A stretch of 64,000 nt of DNA from Yersinia enterocolitica subsp. enterocolitica (GTDB lineage Bacteria > Pseudomonadota > Gammaproteobacteria > Enterobacterales > Enterobacteriaceae). Numbering within the stretch: the stretch's first letter is position 1; every line of letters begins with the position of its first letter. The translations under genes and the position numbers were made by a program. Location: positions 496,001-560,000 of the forward strand of contig NZ_LR590469.1 of assembly GCF_901472495.1 (NCBI RefSeq), in the 5' to 3' direction. Below the pieces are notes generated by a model. It made no database searches. It worked only from the letters and a program-made list of their open reading frames with translations, and was not told the DNA's origin. Shown one piece after another: positions 16,143-23,902 of this stretch.

Positions 16143-18344
16143 ACATTGACAAGTACAATTACTTAAAAGATAAAATAAATTCTGAGAGCTGTGTTTGGCT
16201 AGATATAATTCTAGAATTGATTAATGAATATAATAAGCATGTAAACCATTTTTTGATTCAAGATTTAGTTTTACGAATGTTGGATAAAAAAGAGCTATTC
16301 AGTTCGAATGTTAACTTGTTAAATAGATTAGTTTTAGAGTTAGGGTTGTTTCCCTATGTTGAAGGTAAGGGCCTAGATTTTAAAACTAAGTTAGGGATGG
16401 ATATCTTTTTATCTCCAATAAGCAAAGGGACTACATTTCACGTTAAATAAGCCGAAATATATTATAGGATTATTAATGGTGAGAATATTGTTTTAAGCGC
16501 TCCTACAAGCTTTGGTAAAAGCTTAATAATTGATGCTTTAATTAGTTCACAAATATTCAATAATATTGTTGTGGTTGTGCCAACAATAGCATTGATGGAT
16601 GAGCTTAAGAAAAAGTTTCATAAACATAAATCAAGATTCAAAATAATAACTCAGTCCAATCAAAATGTTGCTGAAAGAAACATTTTCATCTATACGCAAG
16701 AGAGGGTAATCGAACGTGATTTCGAAAATGTAAAGGTTGATTTTTTTATTATAGATGAATTTTATAAACTTGCACCTAACAGCGATACAGATTATCGATG
16801 CGATAGATTAAATATTGCATTTCATAAGTTGTATCATAAATGCAAAAGATTTTATATGCTTGGTCCAAACATTGATGGAATTATGGATGGCCTAGAAGAT
16901 GATCTTAATTGTTCATTTGTGAAGTTTGACAAATATAAGACGGTAGCCGCTGATGAGTTTTATTATAAATTAGAATCAGACGGCAAAGATGAGTTGGTAG
17001 ATATAGAAAGGGATAAACATTTAATAAAAATATTAAATACTATTAATAAAGAAGAACAAACAGTAATTTATTGTAAGTCTCCTAAACGAGCTAATGGTTT
17101 GATGTCAAAGATACTGTCAATGGGACTTACTAATAGATGCATAGATAACGAATCATTTACTAAATGGTTGAGAGATAATTACCACCCTGAATGGAATTTA
17201 GCGAATGCTATAGACTATGGTATAGCATGTCATCATGCAAAACTTCCTAGAGCAATTGGTTCATTTCTTGTTGATTCTTTCAATAAAAAAAGAATTTCCA
17301 TATTAGTTTGTACATTAACCCTGATTGAAGGGGTAAATACTAATGCTAAGAATGTTATAATTTATGATGATTGTATTACTGGCAGAACAAAACTAGACTC
17401 CTTTACTTTTAATAACATTTCAGGGAGGAGTGGCAGAATGTTCGAGCACTTTGTTGGTATAATTCACATTATAGGTAATAGACCAAACCAACAATTGCCA
17501 TTAATTGACATACCTATCATTACTCAGAGTGATAATGCCTCTGATTCTATGCTTCTCCAAATACAAAGTGACTTATCAGAAACTAGTTTATCAAAAATAT
17601 TTAAATATACACATCAGCAAATTTTACCAATTGAAGTGATTAATAAGCATCAGGGTGTTCCACCTGAAAGATTATTAACATTTGCAGAAGCATTGATGGA
17701 ACACTGTGGCAAGTGGCAAGTGGCAAGTGGCAAGTGGCAAGTGGCATAAGGATATGGTGTGGGATTCGCTATATCCAACCAAAAATCAGCTTAATCATTT
17801 ATGTGAAATTTTATTTAAATATTTTTCTTTATCAAGAATGGGGAATGGAGCTGTAAAATCAGCCTCACAACTTCACACAAGACTGAGATCTGTCATGAAT
17901 CATGAAAGTGATCTAAAATTGATTGATGATGAATATTCTTATTGGGTAAAACGTAATTCAAACTATACTGCAGATGATGCTGTCCAAGTCATTTTTGATT
18001 TCAAAAGAAACTTAGTAAGTTATAATCTTCCTAAGATAATTCTCGCGATCAATGATGTTCAGAAGTTAATTTTTTCAAGGTTTAATTACACTTTTGGTGA
18101 TTATACTAGTTTTAGTCATGCCTTAGAAGCTCACTTTGAAATCCCTACGCTGGTGACACTTGAAGAGTTTGGTATTCCAATGCAAATATCTAAAAAAATC
18201 ACAAAATTAGCTAACGTTACTGTTGATGATGACATTGATGAAGCCTTAGAGAAAATAAAGAAATTTTCAGAAGAAAAGAGAATTTCTAATTTGTTGGATG
18301 ATTTTGAAATTTCACTTTTAAAAAATGTAGTATATTTTATATGA
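16139..18344 (+). pseudogene. HamB-like superfamily 2 helicase, interrupted by one stop codon and one frameshift
   Basis: The intact gene would encode about 732 residues. The start overlaps gene 2 by ATGA, with AGGAAG upstream. Helicase motifs: SAPTSFGKS at 120-128 (Walker A), IIDEFYKL with DEFY at 206-209 (Walker B), LTLIEGVNTNAK (motif V) and SGRSGR at 428-433 (motif VI). The frame is broken twice. Codon 104 (16448-16450) is TAA with the same frame open on both sides, most simply CAA to TAA. At 17706-17747 a heptanucleotide repeat throws the frame; one unit fewer joins it to the last 200 codons. As read, only 103 residues would be made from the normal start. HamB pairing with a HamA-like partner suggests a Hachiman relative. 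Confidence 0.72.
17706..17747 (+). repeat. Heptanucleotide tandem repeat inside the helicase gene
   Basis: Five copies of GTGGCAA followed by one GTGGCAT. Seven is not a multiple of three, so each gain or loss changes the frame. With the present number the frame stops at 17749; with one copy fewer, or two more, it runs through to the stop at 18344. This is the layout of a contingency (phase-variation) repeat. Confidence 0.9.
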
Positions 18345-18442
18345 AGAGTAGGCAGCATTTCTGCCACTCTGATATTAATTTATATGTATTATTTCAGAGC
18401 TTATCTGACAGTTATCGGTTATTTATACAGGTGTCTGTCAGG

Positions 18443-18675
18443 TTACATCTGGCTTAAATTTTTCTCAGTCCAGATGCACTTTTCATCCAGTAATTTTTCC
18501 ATCGACCTCCGCCCACAGCATTTTTTCTCCTGATGAGTTTGCTCATCTTATATTAAGCGAGCCATTCATCAAGATCGGATTGTAATGCGTCGAGAACACC
18601 ATACATCTTTTACGGAACGTTACCTGATAAAACTCGTTCAGTATCGTTTTAAGGAACAGCTCGCAGATACCGTTG
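18443..18675 (-). pseudogene. Remnant of an IS481-family transposase
   Basis: Minus-strand translation across frames gives FLKTILNEFYQVTFRKR, then LQSDLDEWLA, then MEKLLDEKCIWTEKNLSQM and a stop. These are the successive C-terminal blocks of IS481-type integrase-core transposases, but in different frames with stops between. No terminal repeats or N-terminal half are visible, so this is a decayed fragment. Confidence 0.7.
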
Positions 18676-18685
18676 ATTTTTGGTG

Positions 18686-18720
18686 ACATGAGACATCTAA
18701 TATTATTAGATGTCTCATGT
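18686..18720. terminator. Perfect 16-bp hairpin
   Basis: ACATGAGACATCTAAT, a 3-base loop, and its exact complement. It lies 7 bp beyond the stop of the minus-strand ORF at 18728 and may end that transcript. It is unusually long and perfect for a terminator and lacks a G+C-rich stem, so an element end or protein-binding site is also possible. Confidence 0.55.
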
Positions 18721-18727
18721 TTAAAAT

Positions 18728-18967
18728 TTAACTGTTTTTTCTCTTGCGAGAAATAATTGCTTTTGCAATTATAGCTGAATATGCAACGGCACCATTAACA
18801 CCCATAACATCTGAAATATATAACAAATGACTTCCAATTACATTCTCGTCGAAGTTGTGTTTAATCGCTTCCGTTGTTAGTTTATCGAGGTCTGGTTCAT
18901 TTTTTTCTAAGGTTAAGGTTGACTCAACTGCGCTCTTTGATTGATTTCGATAATCAGCTGGTATTTC
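18728..18967 (-). pseudogene. Distal fragment of an uncharacterised ORF split by the IS3-family element
   Basis: The frame encodes about 80 residues ending VGSHLLYIS-type and AKAIISRKRKNS-type sequence (TEIPADYRNQSKSAVES near its start). Its upstream end runs into the IS at 18968. Removing the IS and one TTTC copy joins it in frame to codons reading SSSPKQQQIE upstream, in the frame next to that of the ADP-ribosylglycohydrolase gene's end. It may be a C-terminal extension of that protein lost by frameshift, or a separate small gene. No function is recognised. Confidence 0.5.
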
Positions 18968-19046
18968 TGTAAGTATCCCGCTTAAACGGCCCATTCACTT
19001 TTAGAGATCTTCCGACATACTGATGATGTCACCTGAGAAGATCCTT

Positions 19047-19313
19047 ATGCGTAAAATCCGATTCACCGAGCACCAGATCATCGCCGTACTGAAATCAGTC
19101 GAAGCGGGTAGGACCGTCAAAGATGTGTGCCGCGAGGCTGCTATTTCCGAAGCCAGCTATTACAACTGGAAGGCGAAATATGGCGGGATGGAAGCCGCTG
19201 ATATCAAAAAGATCAAAGATCTAGAAGACGAGAATCGCCGTCTGAAGCAGATGTTTGCTGATCTGAGTCTGGAATGCCGTGCGCTGAAAGACGTCATCGA
19301 GAAAAAGCTTTAA
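19047..19313 (+). CDS. IS3-family transposase OrfA
   Basis: An 88-residue DNA-binding protein with the helix-turn-helix of IS407/IS51-type OrfA (FTEHQIIAVLKSVEAG ... EASYYNWKAKYGGM) and a leucine-zipper-like helix (LEDENRRLKQMFADLSLE). The ATG at 19047 is preferred over 19023 as it gives the usual N-terminus. OrfB lies in the -1 frame. The sequence G-AAA-AAG at the end of orfA is a plausible slip site for making the OrfAB transposase. Confidence 0.85.
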   Translation: MRKIRFTEHQIIAVLKSVEAGRTVKDVCREAAISEASYYNWKAKYGGMEAADIKKIKDLEDENRRLKQMFADLSLECRALKDVIEKKL

Positions 19314-20158
19314 AACCAGCGATAAAGCGTGAGCTCGTCAACTATCTGACCACGCAGTTTACGATGAGCATACGCCAGGCATGCAGGACGTTATCGCTGA
19401 GCAGGACGGTGTTTCGTTATCAACCGAATAAACGACGTGATGAACCGGTGATCCAGAGGCTGACTGAGGCGGCTGAACGCTATCCCCGCTACGGATTTAA
19501 GAAGCTTTTTCAGGTGCTTCGCAGGCAGGGACACGCCTGGAACCACAAGCGTGTACACCGGATTTACTGTCTGCTAAAACTGAATTTTCGTCGTAAAGGG
19601 AAACAACGCCTGCCGGTGCGTAATCCGGCTCCGCTGGCCACGCCGGAAGCCCTCAACCAAAGCTGGTCGATTGATTTTATGCACGACGCGCTGACATGTG
19701 GCCGACGTTTTCGGACTTTCAACGTCGTGGATGATTTTAACCGCGAGGCTCTGGCTATCGAAATTGACCTGAATATCCCGGCGCAGCGCGTTGTGCGGGT
19801 GCTGGACAGAATAGTGGCAAACCGTGGCTATCCGCTGAAAATGCGGATGGATAACGGGCCAGAACTAATATCACTGGCGCTGGCACAATGGGCTGAAGAC
19901 CATGGCGTGATGCTGGAATTTATCAAGCCCGGCAAACCGACGCAAAACGCATTTATCGAACGGTTTAACCGAACGTATCGGACCGAAATACTGGATTTTT
20001 ATCTGTTCAGAACGCTGAATGAAGCACGGGAAATAACGGAACGCTGGCTGAATGAATACAACAGTGAGCGGCCCCATGAATCCCTGAATAACCTGACGCC
20101 GGAAGAGTACCGGCTGATGAGTGAAAAACTGGAAATCTCAAAAAGTGTGTGGAACTAA
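19274..20158 (+). CDS. IS3-family transposase OrfB (DDE integrase core)
   Basis: A 294-residue frame in -1 relative to orfA, overlapping it by 40 bp. It is probably made as an OrfAB fusion by programmed frameshift, so the ATG at 19274 may not be used. The DDE core is visible: SIDFMHDAL (first Asp), MRMDNGPE (second Asp) and FIERFNRTYRTEIL (Glu), ending with LNEYNSERPHESLNN. All catalytic residues appear present, so the element may be active. Confidence 0.85.
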   Translation: MPCAERRHREKALKPAIKRELVNYLTTQFTMSIRQACRTLSLSRTVFRYQPNKRRDEPVIQRLTEAAERYPRYGFKKLFQVLRRQGHAWNHKRVHRIYCLLKLNFRRKGKQRLPVRNPAPLATPEALNQSWSIDFMHDALTCGRRFRTFNVVDDFNREALAIEIDLNIPAQRVVRVLDRIVANRGYPLKMRMDNGPELISLALAQWAEDHGVMLEFIKPGKPTQNAFIERFNRTYRTEILDFYLFRTLNEAREITERWLNEYNSERPHESLNNLTPEEYRLMSEKLEISKSVWN

Positions 20159-20215
20159 AGCTGGGATACTTACATTTCAATCTGCTGTTGTTTTGGGGAA
20201 GAAGAATCAAATCTT

Positions 20216-21592
20216 TTATTTTTCAGTAGCGTGGGGTTTTGACTTAAATTGTTTTAAAGTTGAGGTATTACGACGTTTAAGCAAAAATGATTGATTAAAC
20301 TCAGATATCATCCATTGATAAAAGTATTGGTAAGTATCCGTGCTATTACTTCTGAATTCTTCTGATATTGGCTTTATTTCACCAAAAGGTGGAAACACAA
20401 TTTTTCCATCCTGTATACCAACAAAATCTAATGAAGAAGTAGGAGCATTCCATTCCGATGTATCGGGGAATGCAAAACTATTACACTCATTGCCTTGAGA
20501 AAGAGCATATAATCTCTCTGCATCATAAATTAAGTATGATTGATCCTGTAATTCTTGAGGTGGTCGTGTTCCTTCAATGTATCCTCTTAACGCACCAACC
20601 ATAGTGGCAATTGAGTCGGTATCTGTACCAAGTTCATTAGCAATATCAAGCATTAATGAAGATAAATTATTCGGCTTTAAGTATGATGCAGCCAGTGCTG
20701 CAATTGCAGTTAATGTGCCACTTCCTCTTGTTTTTTTATCTTTTAAGTTAAGAACTTTTACTAAAGAGCTATATGATGGGTTTTCTGCCGTTTTCCACTG
20801 TTCGACAACATCAAGAAGGTTTACTAATTCTTGGTATACTTCATCATATGCTTCTTCAAGGTTTGTTGATGTTTGGGATTCGAAAAATGGAACCCAGGCA
20901 GTATTAAGGTTTATGTCACTATATATTTTTTTCGGAATTTCATTTATCCATTTAAGTAAAAGCCGAACATCTGAAATTGATGGTATCTCTGTATTTGTCA
21001 AAATATGACTTAAACATAAAGCATGAAAAACAGCTCCAGCAATAGCTCTGGGATGCCCATGTGTTGTAAGCGAGTTTTTGATTATATCAAGAAGGAATGA
21101 TTCTACTCTTTCTGGTGTTCGACTTGCCCAAACATGAGGCTGGATTCGCATTGCTGCACCATTACCTCCAGAGTATACATAATTTGTTTTCTTTGACTGA
21201 TAAAAATTGTTATACCAAGTGACAGTTTTTTTTCCAAGAGATTCAGCTGCCAGCTTTGAAGATATACCGGCCCCTAAAGCATAAGAAGACCAAATAGGGA
21301 GCTCTACTTTTGAAAATGCATTTACGTCAAAATAATTATTATGATTAATTGCTCGCGACGTCGATAACCGAAGTTGGGTATCATCTGAATAAGCGCCACA
21401 AGGTATTGATATTAAAGGTCCATACACTCCGCCAACTTGTCTTCTCCATTCAACTAAGCCAGATAAATGGTCTTGACCTGTTCTTTTTACCAGCAAACTG
21501 CGGTCTGCCAGTTCAGATATGAACCCCAGAGCATCCCCATAAGCAGCCCAAAGACTTGAGTTAACAGTGTTTTCGATTTTGTTAATTGTCAT
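20216..21592 (-). CDS. ADP-ribosylglycohydrolase-family protein
   Basis: A 458-residue protein of the DraG/ARH family, which removes ADP-ribose from proteins or nucleic acids. The metal-binding motifs are visible: GDALG at 19-23, AYSDDTQ at 67-73, and GTDTDSIATMVGAL near residue 330 with its paired aspartates. The GC content is low, as in the neighbouring module and unlike the yersiniabactin genes. It is encoded opposite to the helicase module, with an IS in between. The stop is followed by a frame that could once have extended the protein. In mobile islands such enzymes can reverse toxic ADP-ribosylation; no partner toxin is seen. Confidence 0.82.
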   Translation of the reverse strand: MTINKIENTVNSSLWAAYGDALGFISELADRSLLVKRTGQDHLSGLVEWRRQVGGVYGPLISIPCGAYSDDTQLRLSTSRAINHNNYFDVNAFSKVELPIWSSYALGAGISSKLAAESLGKKTVTWYNNFYQSKKTNYVYSGGNGAAMRIQPHVWASRTPERVESFLLDIIKNSLTTHGHPRAIAGAVFHALCLSHILTNTEIPSISDVRLLLKWINEIPKKIYSDINLNTAWVPFFESQTSTNLEEAYDEVYQELVNLLDVVEQWKTAENPSYSSLVKVLNLKDKKTRGSGTLTAIAALAASYLKPNNLSSLMLDIANELGTDTDSIATMVGALRGYIEGTRPPQELQDQSYLIYDAERLYALSQGNECNSFAFPDTSEWNAPTSSLDFVGIQDGKIVFPPFGEIKPISEEFRSNSTDTYQYFYQWMISEFNQSFLLKRRNTSTLKQFKSKPHATEK

Positions 21593-21658
21593 TTATATCA
21601 TCTCTAAACTTGTTGGGACAAACATCTACTGACCTGCCCCCAGGGTTAGATACAACGC

Positions 21659-22170
21659 TCAGTTAGTAATGTCGGATCCTTCACTCTCAGAATTACCCTT
21701 TCTCCAGGCCGCCGCAAATTCAGACGGCGTCTGATAATTCAGCGCGGAGTGCGGGCGACACTCGTTATAATCCTGACGCCATTCACTGATGGTTTTCCTG
21801 GCATGACTGACGTCACTGAACCAGTGTTCATTCAGGCATTCATCGCGAAAGCGTCCGTTAAAACTCTCAATAAATCCGTTCTGTGTCGGCTTGCCAGGCT
21901 GGATAAGCCGCAGCTCCACGCCATGCTCAAAGGCCCATTGATCAAGCGCGCGGCAGGTAAATTCCGGGCCCTGATCAGTTCTTATCGTCGCCGGATAGCC
22001 GCGAAACAGCGCAATGCTGTCCAAAATACGCGTGACCTGCACGCCTGAAATCCCAAAGGCAACAGTGACCGTCAGGCATTCCTTCGTGAAGTCGTCCACG
22101 CAGGTAAGGCACTTGATCCTGCGACCGGTGGCCAATGCGTCCATGACGAAATCCATCGACCAGGTCAGAT
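21659..22170 (-). pseudogene. IS3-family OrfB, C-terminal fragment
   Basis: The frame enters directly from the left end of the inserted IS with [12 protein letters not shown] and continues to a normal C-terminus ([19 protein letters not shown]). Two of the three DDE residues (IRTDQGPE and [14 protein letters not shown]) and the first (WSMDFV) are kept, but the N-terminal third is gone. Confidence 0.85.
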
Positions 22171-22235
22171 TGTAATGGTCTAATCATTCCGGACATTTTG
22201 TTAGAGATATAATGAGCAACACTAACGAGGTGAGA

Positions 22236-22544
22236 ATGCGAAAAAAATCATTTACTCATGAGTTTAAACAAGAGTGCGTCAACCTGGTTCTTCAACATAA
22301 GTACCCGGTGACTCAGGCTGCTGAAACAATGAATATTGGCCTTTCAACCTTACAACGCTGGCTACGGCAGTATCGCGGAGAGAGCCGCGGAAATACACCG
22401 ATAGCCAGTGCTATAACACCGGAACAACGCCGAATACAAGAACTTGAAAAGCAGGTGCGGCAGTTACAGAGCGACAATGACCTGTTAAAAAAGGCTTCGG
22501 CCTTCTTCGCCATGGAAATGAACAACGACAAAAAGTCGCGGTAA
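22236..22544 (+). CDS. IS3-family transposase OrfA (IS1400-like)
   Basis: A 102-residue protein from the ATG at 22236, which has GAGGTGA upstream. It carries an N-terminal helix-turn-helix (FTHEFKQECVNLVL ... LSTLQRWLRQYRG) and a leucine-zipper helix (RRIQELEKQVRQLQSDND). The slippery A_AAA_AAG near its end directs -1 frameshifting into orfB. Confidence 0.85.
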   Translation: MRKKSFTHEFKQECVNLVLQHKYPVTQAAETMNIGLSTLQRWLRQYRGESRGNTPIASAITPEQRRIQELEKQVRQLQSDNDLLKKASAFFAMEMNNDKKSR

Positions 22545-22588
22545 AACTGAAGAAGGCTGGTGCAAATATCCAACAGGTATGCCGCTGC

Positions 22589-23383
22589 TTGTCGCTCACG
22601 CGCAGCGTGTTTTATGCCCGTAGTCGTCGGCTAATGATCAAGCCCGATGTTCTGATGTTGCACGCGGCGGCTAAGCATGTTCACGCTGAAATGGATGCCA
22701 CATATGGCAGCCGGCGCATGTGCATCGAGTTACGGGAGCAAGGTTTTAACGTGGGCAGATACCGCGTTCGGCAGATAATGAAAAACTTATTACTGGTAGC
22801 TAAACGACCTGGGCGTCATCGCTATCCAGGCGGTGGAAAACCCGCTGTCGTGGCCGCTAATCTGTTGAACCGGCAGTTTAATCCAGAGACATTGAATACC
22901 TGGTGGTCAGGTGATATTACCTATCTGCGTACCGCTCAGGGCTGGTTATATCTGGCTATCGTGATGGACTTATGTTCAAGAAAAATAGTGAGTTGGGCCT
23001 TCTCAGACAAACCGGACAGCGACTTGACTGTCCGGGCCTTAAGGCTGGCCGTAAATAAACGCCGACCCACAGGGTCAGTGGTGTTCCATAGCGATCAAGG
23101 GGCGCAATATACCAGCGCGCAGTTCCAGTCCTGCCAGCAAGAACTGGATGTTACAGGTAGTATGAGTCGAAAAGGTAACTGCCTGGATAATGCTGTTACG
23201 GAAAGGTTTTTCCGCAGCCTGAAAGCAGAGAGGGTTAACTATCGTCGTTATGAAACCCGAAGTCAGGGTATCGCTGATGTTATCGATTATATCGACAGCT
23301 TTTATAATCTGAAAAGGCGGCATTATCGGCTGGGAAATATATCGCCGGATGAATATGAACGCCGATTACAACAATGTGCCTAA
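22589..23383 (+). CDS. IS3-family transposase OrfB (IS1400-like)
   Basis: The 264-residue frame lies in -1 relative to orfA and is open from the slip site, so the natural product is an OrfAB fusion. The DDE core is complete: WSGDITYLRT, VFHSDQGAQYTS and NAVTERFFRSLKAE, with a C-terminus IDSFYNLKRRHYRLGNISPDEYE typical of this group. Confidence 0.86.
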   Translation: MSLTRSVFYARSRRLMIKPDVLMLHAAAKHVHAEMDATYGSRRMCIELREQGFNVGRYRVRQIMKNLLLVAKRPGRHRYPGGGKPAVVAANLLNRQFNPETLNTWWSGDITYLRTAQGWLYLAIVMDLCSRKIVSWAFSDKPDSDLTVRALRLAVNKRRPTGSVVFHSDQGAQYTSAQFQSCQQELDVTGSMSRKGNCLDNAVTERFFRSLKAERVNYRRYETRSQGIADVIDYIDSFYNLKRRHYRLGNISPDEYERRLQQCA

Positions 23384-23457
23384 ATCCGTGTCCGGTTTTA
23401 GTTGACCGTTACAACATTACTAATATCGGGGTGTACTAATCAACGGGGAGCAGGTCA

Positions 23458-23902
23458 ATCTCAACTGCTTCCGTTATAGTGACCCATGTTGACATATAAT
23501 GAGTCATAAGCAATGGCTGATATTTTTTTGACATAATATTATCTCCTTCTACACAACTATTCGCTCCGTTAAGGAAAAAGATTGGTGTCACAAGTATTTA
23601 TTTATGATTAATCAGAGGGTTTCTGACAGAGAAAAGGATGTATATTTCTGAGTGAACATTGTACAGGGCTATGGGGTGACTATTTAATGAGTAAATGCCG
23701 AATGATTTTCGGGGTAATGATTATAACTTGAGGAAAAATCGCGACGTGGTTTGAGTAGTGTACCTGAGTGATATTTGTGTTATGTATGCATTGATTGCAG
23801 CAGAATAAATATAGTTCAGGCTAGTATAGTTTGTGGTAGCTATGAAAATATATAATCTATTTTACCTATAAAATAATTTATATGTATGGGGTGGTTAATG
23901 AG
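23458..23902. other. AT-rich gap between two IS elements
   Basis: About 445 bp of AT-rich DNA with no credible frame or recognised repeat. Confidence 0.6.

Larger units (their letters stand above)
18345..18727. other. Region between the helicase gene and the disrupted minus-strand ORF
   Basis: It holds an IS481-type transposase remnant (18443-18675) and a perfect 16-bp hairpin (18686-18720), and nothing else that I recognise. Confidence 0.6.
18968..20174 (+). mobile_element. Intact IS3-family element of 1207 bp (candidate IS1329 or IS1222)
   Basis: The ends are inverted repeats TGTAAGTATCCC followed by GCTTAA at the left and AGCTTT (complement) at the right. The 4-bp TTTC flanks both sides, a target duplication of normal size for IS3 family. 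Inside are overlapping orfA and orfB. The Y. enterocolitica HPI is known to carry IS1328, IS1329, IS1400 and IS1222; which name belongs here needs a comparison. It sits inside a minus-strand reading frame. Confidence 0.85.
22171..23413 (+). mobile_element. IS3-family element, IS1400-like, 1243 bp
   Basis: Imperfect 25-bp terminal inverted repeats: TGTAATGGTC...CCGGACA at the left and the complement of TGTAACGGTC...CCGGACA at the right. It contains orfA and orfB with a slippery A_AAA_AAG at 22487-22493. It interrupts the partly deleted IS3-family element around it. No target duplication is seen, consistent with an adjacent deletion. The IS1400 name rests on its position in the Y. enterocolitica HPI. 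Confidence 0.82.
21630..23457 (-). mobile_element. Partly deleted IS3-family element holding an inserted IS
   Basis: Its two ends survive as inverted repeats of 43-44 bp: TGACCTGCCCCC... at 21630 and the complement of TGACCTGCTCCCCG... ending at 23457, both running to the same inner sequence TTAGTAATGT. Between them are the last ~170 codons of an orfB on the minus strand and then the IS1400-like element. The orfA and the first part of orfB are missing, so DNA was lost on one side of the inserted IS. IS1222 is a candidate name. Confidence 0.75.

Noticed and set aside
17706..17747. CRISPR-like repeat.
   Set aside because: The units are 7 bp with no spacers; no CRISPR array or cas gene is present in the window.
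17706..18344. The 212-residue frame as an independent gene.
   Set aside because: It begins inside the heptanucleotide repeat and joins the helicase when one repeat is removed; no ribosome-binding site is seen.
22212..22235. Upstream start for the IS1400-like OrfA.
   Set aside because: The ATG at 22236 has a better ribosome-binding sequence and gives the usual N-terminus.
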